DNA of 14,299 bases from CAISDA01 sp050258555 (lineage in GTDB: Bacteria; Bacteroidota; Ignavibacteria; UBA10030; UBA8401): positions 1 through 14,299 of the forward strand of contig JBLMZA010000133.1 in NCBI GenBank assembly GCA_050258555.1. The letters are read 5' to 3'. The notes beneath the pieces are model-generated. The model saw only the letters and a program-made list of their open reading frames with translations, did no database searches and was not told the DNA's origin. Below, in pieces: positions 12,240 through 14,299 of the stretch. The position numbers and the translations under genes were made by a program. Position 1 is the first letter of the stretch. Every line of letters starts with the position of its first letter.

Positions 12240-12500
12240 TTATTTCGCTTTGGTGACAATTTCGACTAAGCGCCAGCGTTTCAGCTTCGAGAGCGGACGC
12301 GTTTCCATGATTTTAACGGTATCGCCCACGCTGGCCTGGTTTTCCTCGTCATGGGCCATGAAGCGCGTGGTGCGCTTGAAATATTTTTTATACAGCGGAT
12401 GCGGCACGCTGCGGTCGATGGCGATGACGATCGATTTGTTCATCTTCGTGCTGACGACCTTGCCGATGCGTGTTTTGCGCCGTGTGGTTCGAGTTTCCAT
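12240..12500 (-). CDS. rpsQ: Small ribosomal subunit protein uS17
   Basis: S17 is an early 16S rRNA binder with an OB-fold. I choose the ATG at 12500 (86 residues), the family's usual size; the open frame extends 17 codons further but that part overlaps the end of rpmC and has no S17 character. The sequence has METRTTRRKTRIGKVVSTKM, then NKSIVIAIDRSVPHPLYKKY, then KRTTRFMAHDEENQASVGDTVKIMETRPLSKLKRWRLVEIV, the diagnostic S17 C-terminal half. A GAGAGCGAAGAGA purine stretch precedes the start. It lies 25 nt after rpmC and 36 nt before rplN. Confidence 0.97.
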   Translation of the reverse strand: METRTTRRKTRIGKVVSTKMNKSIVIAIDRSVPHPLYKKYFKRTTRFMAHDEENQASVGDTVKIMETRPLSKLKRWRLVEIVTKAK

Positions 12501-12525
12501 TGTCTCTTCGCTCTCCAACTGAAAA

Positions 12526-12738
12526 TTATGACTTAGGTGCCGAAGTGGCATTCAAAGCGCGTTCGCGCTGAATTGTTTTTGCGCGGGCGATCTCTTTGCG
12601 CAGGTTGCCGAACTTCGCAACGTCCGTGACTTGCGTCGTCGCCTTCTGGAACTTCAGGTTCGCAAGTTCTTCCCGGTTGTCGGCGACCTTCTTCTCAAGC
12701 TCGGCGTCGGTCAGTGCCCGTAATTCATGGGATTTCAT
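12526..12738 (-). CDS. rpmC: Large ribosomal subunit protein uL29
   Basis: L29 is a small helical hairpin near the peptide exit, part of the docking site for trigger factor and SRP. From the ATG at 12738 the product is 70 residues: KSHELRALTDAELEKKVADN, then REELANLKFQKATTQVTDVA, KFGNLRKEIARAKTIQRERA and a short tail. Start choice is ambiguous: two adjacent ATG codons (12741 and 12738) both fit a GGTGA site at 5-8 nt, and an in-frame GTG lies at 12750. I prefer an ATG because MKSHEL matches the family. It lies 24 nt after rplP. Confidence 0.95.
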   Translation of the reverse strand: MKSHELRALTDAELEKKVADNREELANLKFQKATTQVTDVAKFGNLRKEIARAKTIQRERALNATSAPKS

Positions 12739-12762
12739 CATTGTGTTCACCGTATGCGTTTT

Positions 12763-13185
12763 TTAATGCGCGTCGTAGTCGATGCGCGTGACAAATTTCG
12801 TTTTGATCGGGAGTTTGTGCGCGGCAAGCGAGAGCGCTTCCTGCGCCACGTCCTTGGAGACGCCGCCGATCTCGAACATGATGCGTCCCGGTTTCACAAC
12901 CGACACCCAGAATTCCGGGCTTCCCTTGCCGGATCCCATACGGGTTTCCGCAGGCTTCTTTGTGACCGGCTTGTCGGGGAAGATGCGGATCCACACCTTG
13001 CCCTCGCGTTTCATCATACGCGTGAGCGCGACGCGGGCGGCCTCGATCTGGCGCGCAGTGATCCAACCCGGTTCCATGGCTTTCAGGCCGAAATCGCCGA
13101 AGGCGACCTGGGCTCCGCGTGTCGCATTGCCGGTCATTCTGCCGCGCTGTGCTTTGCGGAATTTTACTCTCTTTGGCATTAACAT
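12763..13185 (-). CDS. rplP: Large ribosomal subunit protein uL16
   Basis: L16 is a late-assembling 50S protein next to the A-site tRNA elbow. The 140-residue product is normal: PKRVKFRKAQRGRMTGNATR (4-23), then FGLKAMEPGWITARQIEAAR (32-51), WIRIFPDKPVTKKPAETRMG and GKGSPEFWVSVVKPGRIMFE, all diagnostic. The ATG at 13185 has GGAG 10 nt upstream; a second ATG two codons later (13179) would give the more usual MPKRVKFRK start but is 16 nt from that site, so the first is slightly preferred. It lies 82 nt after rpsC, a longer gap than usual, and 24 nt before rpmC. Confidence 0.97.
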   Translation of the reverse strand: MLMPKRVKFRKAQRGRMTGNATRGAQVAFGDFGLKAMEPGWITARQIEAARVALTRMMKREGKVWIRIFPDKPVTKKPAETRMGSGKGSPEFWVSVVKPGRIMFEIGGVSKDVAQEALSLAAHKLPIKTKFVTRIDYDAH

Positions 13186-13267
13186 GATGTCACAACTCCG
13201 ATTTCGCTATAGTATCGATTCAATAATAAGCTTCACTTATGGTGCGTCCGCGCGCGCGTGGCTGCGC

Positions 13268-13900
13268 TTACGCCTGTCCGAGCACTTCGCCCTTGCAGAT
13301 CCAGACTTTCACGCCGATCTTGCCGTAGATCGTCTTTGCCTCGGCGATGGCGTAATCGATGTCGGCGCGGAGCGTGTGCAGCGGGATGCGGCCTTCCTTG
13401 TATTGTTCGCGGCGGGCCATTTCGGCGCCGCCCAGGCGGCCGGAGCACATGACGCGGACACCCTCGGCGCCCATGCGCATCGAAGCGGTGATCGCTTGTT
13501 TCATGGCGCGGCGGAATGCGATGCGACCTTCAAGCTGGCTGGCGATGTTTTCCGCCACGAGGTATGCATCCAGTTCGGGGCGCTTGATCTCGCTGATCAG
13601 GATCTTCACTTCCTTGCTCGTGATCTTCTTCAGCTCTTCTTCGAGCTGCGAGATTTCCTTGCCGCTTTTGCCGATGACAATTCCGGGACGGGAGGTGTGA
13701 ATCGTGATGCGCGCGTTTTTGGGCGTGCGTTCGATCACAATCTTCGACACGCCCGCCTTCTTCAGGCGGTTGCGCAGATAGTTGCGGATCATCACGTCTT
13801 CGTTTAATTTTGCCGCAAAACCCTTTTCATCGTACCAGTTCGAATCCCAGGTTTTGATGACTCCCAACCGAAAGCCTACCGGATGTGTTTTTTGTCCCAA
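13268..13900 (-). CDS. rpsC: Small ribosomal subunit protein uS3
   Basis: S3 lies at the mRNA entry pore of the 30S head and, with S4 and S5, contributes to the ribosomal helicase. The 210-residue product has the N-terminal GQKTHPVGFRLGVIKTWDSN, a KH domain with PGIVIGKSGKEI (72-83; GxxG loop 77-80), and the C-terminal domain with VMCSGRLGGAEMARREQYKE and IPLHTLRADIDYAIAEAKTI. The start is TTG at 13900. It is forced: an in-frame TAG lies four codons upstream and there is no ATG before residue 37. A strong AGGAG site is 6 nt upstream, and the resulting MGQKTHP is the canonical S3 start. It lies between rplV (45-nt gap) and rplP. Confidence 0.98.
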   Translation of the reverse strand: MGQKTHPVGFRLGVIKTWDSNWYDEKGFAAKLNEDVMIRNYLRNRLKKAGVSKIVIERTPKNARITIHTSRPGIVIGKSGKEISQLEEELKKITSKEVKILISEIKRPELDAYLVAENIASQLEGRIAFRRAMKQAITASMRMGAEGVRVMCSGRLGGAEMARREQYKEGRIPLHTLRADIDYAIAEAKTIYGKIGVKVWICKGEVLGQA

Positions 13901-13906
13901 AGCGAA

Positions 13907-13911
13907 CTCCT
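13907..13911 (-). promoter_or_regulatory. Ribosome-binding site of rpsC (TTG start)
   Basis: AGGAG on the minus strand, 6 nt before the TTG at 13900. The in-frame TAG overlaps the site, so translation cannot begin further upstream in this frame. Confidence 0.8.
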
Positions 13912-13945
13912 AATGCCTGTTTGTTTTGTGTGCGATTTTCTCGTG

Positions 13946-14296
13946 TTATTTTTCGTCGCGCTGCGCCACAACGATCGTGATGTGGTTCGAGCGCTTGATC
14001 ATGCGGTATGCCCTTCCCATCGGCGCCGGAAGAATGCGCTTCATTGACGGTCCGGCATTGACGTAGCACTCTTTCACAAACATATTGTCGACATCGACGC
14101 GTCCCGAATGGTCCTTGTTCTGCAGGTTGGCGATGGCCGACCGCAGCGTCTGCTCTGCCGTCTTCGAGGCATGCTTCGGCTGGAAGTGGAGAAGCGTCAG
14201 CGCCTCGCCCACCTTCTTGCCGCGGATCATGTCGATCACCAGACGCATCTTGCGCGGAGATGTCAGTTCATACCGTTTAATTGCTCGTGCTTCCAT
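13946..14296 (-). CDS. rplV: Large ribosomal subunit protein uL22
   Basis: L22 spans the 50S and its long beta-hairpin lines the peptide tunnel, where macrolide-resistance changes can arise. The product is 116 residues, complete, with its ATG three bases from the right edge, so its ribosome site is outside the window. Signatures are MEARAIKRYELTSPRKMRLV (1-20), IDMIRGKKVGEALTLL (21-36), and the hairpin and C-terminal region VDNMFVKECYVNAGPSMKRILPAPMGRAYRMIKRSNHITIVV. No insertion or deletion is apparent in the PSMKRILPAPMGRAYRMIKR hairpin. It precedes rpsC, as in the S10 operon; rpsS should lie just upstream. Confidence 0.97.
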   Translation of the reverse strand: MEARAIKRYELTSPRKMRLVIDMIRGKKVGEALTLLHFQPKHASKTAEQTLRSAIANLQNKDHSGRVDVDNMFVKECYVNAGPSMKRILPAPMGRAYRMIKRSNHITIVVAQRDEK

Positions 14297-14299
14297 GTT

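Noticed and set aside
13186..13267. Internal promoter between rpsC and rplP
   Set aside because: An AT-rich stretch with TATAG-like bases and a small ATAAG/CTTAT hairpin is present, but no -35 partner at a proper spacing could be found.
12782..13807. 341-codon plus-strand frame opposite rplP and rpsC
   Set aside because: Shadow of the two ribosomal genes on the minus strand, crossing the intergenic gap by chance; composition is low in meaningful motifs.
1..14299. Mobile elements, CRISPR arrays, phage or defence genes
   Set aside because: No transposase, integrase, repeat-spacer pattern or unassigned gene was found; all coding space is taken by recognised housekeeping genes in conserved order.

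Overview
The window is one uninterrupted, single-strand (minus) block of a bacterial ribosomal-protein supercluster: the distal S10 operon (rplV, rpsC, rplP, rpmC, rpsQ), the spc operon (rplN, rplX, rplE, rpsN, rpsH, rplF, rplR, rpsE, rpmD, rplO, secY, map, infA, rpmJ) and the alpha operon (rpsM, rpsK, rpsD, rpoA, rplQ). It is read from the right edge leftwards. Beyond a strong terminator come engB, with its own terminator, and the first 262 codons of a class-V aminotransferase cut by the left edge. Every convincing gene is on the minus strand, and the long plus-strand reading frames are shadows of GC-rich codon use.

Organism: a moderately GC-rich bacterium, most likely of the Bacteroidota/Chlorobiota group. 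The reasons are secY followed directly by map and infA with no adk between them, the 89-residue zinc-free S14, the RpoA sequence type, and the extended L5 and L17. Clear Shine-Dalgarno sites (AGGAG or AAGGAA, 5-10 nt before many starts) argue against classical Bacteroidia, where they are usually weak. A Chlorobiota, Ignavibacteria or Kapabacteria-like lineage is a tentative inference; placement needs a tree of the concatenated proteins.

Layout: 14296-12240 distal S10 genes; 12203-4812 spc genes plus translocon, Met-aminopeptidase, IF-1 and L36; 4762-1717 alpha genes; 1656-1696 terminator; 1587-964 engB; 884-922 terminator; 849-877 possible promoter; 786-1 aminotransferase. Gene spacing inside the cluster is mostly 0-50 nt. 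Exceptions are rplR-rpsE, where a 227-nt gap holds a tRNA-Gln(UUG) gene on the operon strand, rpsH-rplF (113 nt), rplF-rplR (89 nt), rplO-rpmD (84 nt) and rplP-rpsC (82 nt). Three of these gaps contain inverted repeats without a T-tract.

Function: the products are ribosome subunits, the RNA polymerase alpha subunit, the membrane translocon SecY, the enzyme that removes initiator Met, and initiation factor IF-1, so the cluster couples translation, transcription and secretion capacity. EngB, a ribosome-assembly GTPase, extends that theme. I see no mobile element, CRISPR array, phage gene or undescribed system. The most unusual item is the tRNA-Gln inserted in the spc operon, followed by forced TTG/GTG starts in several ribosomal genes and the lysine/alanine-rich N-terminal extension of L5.
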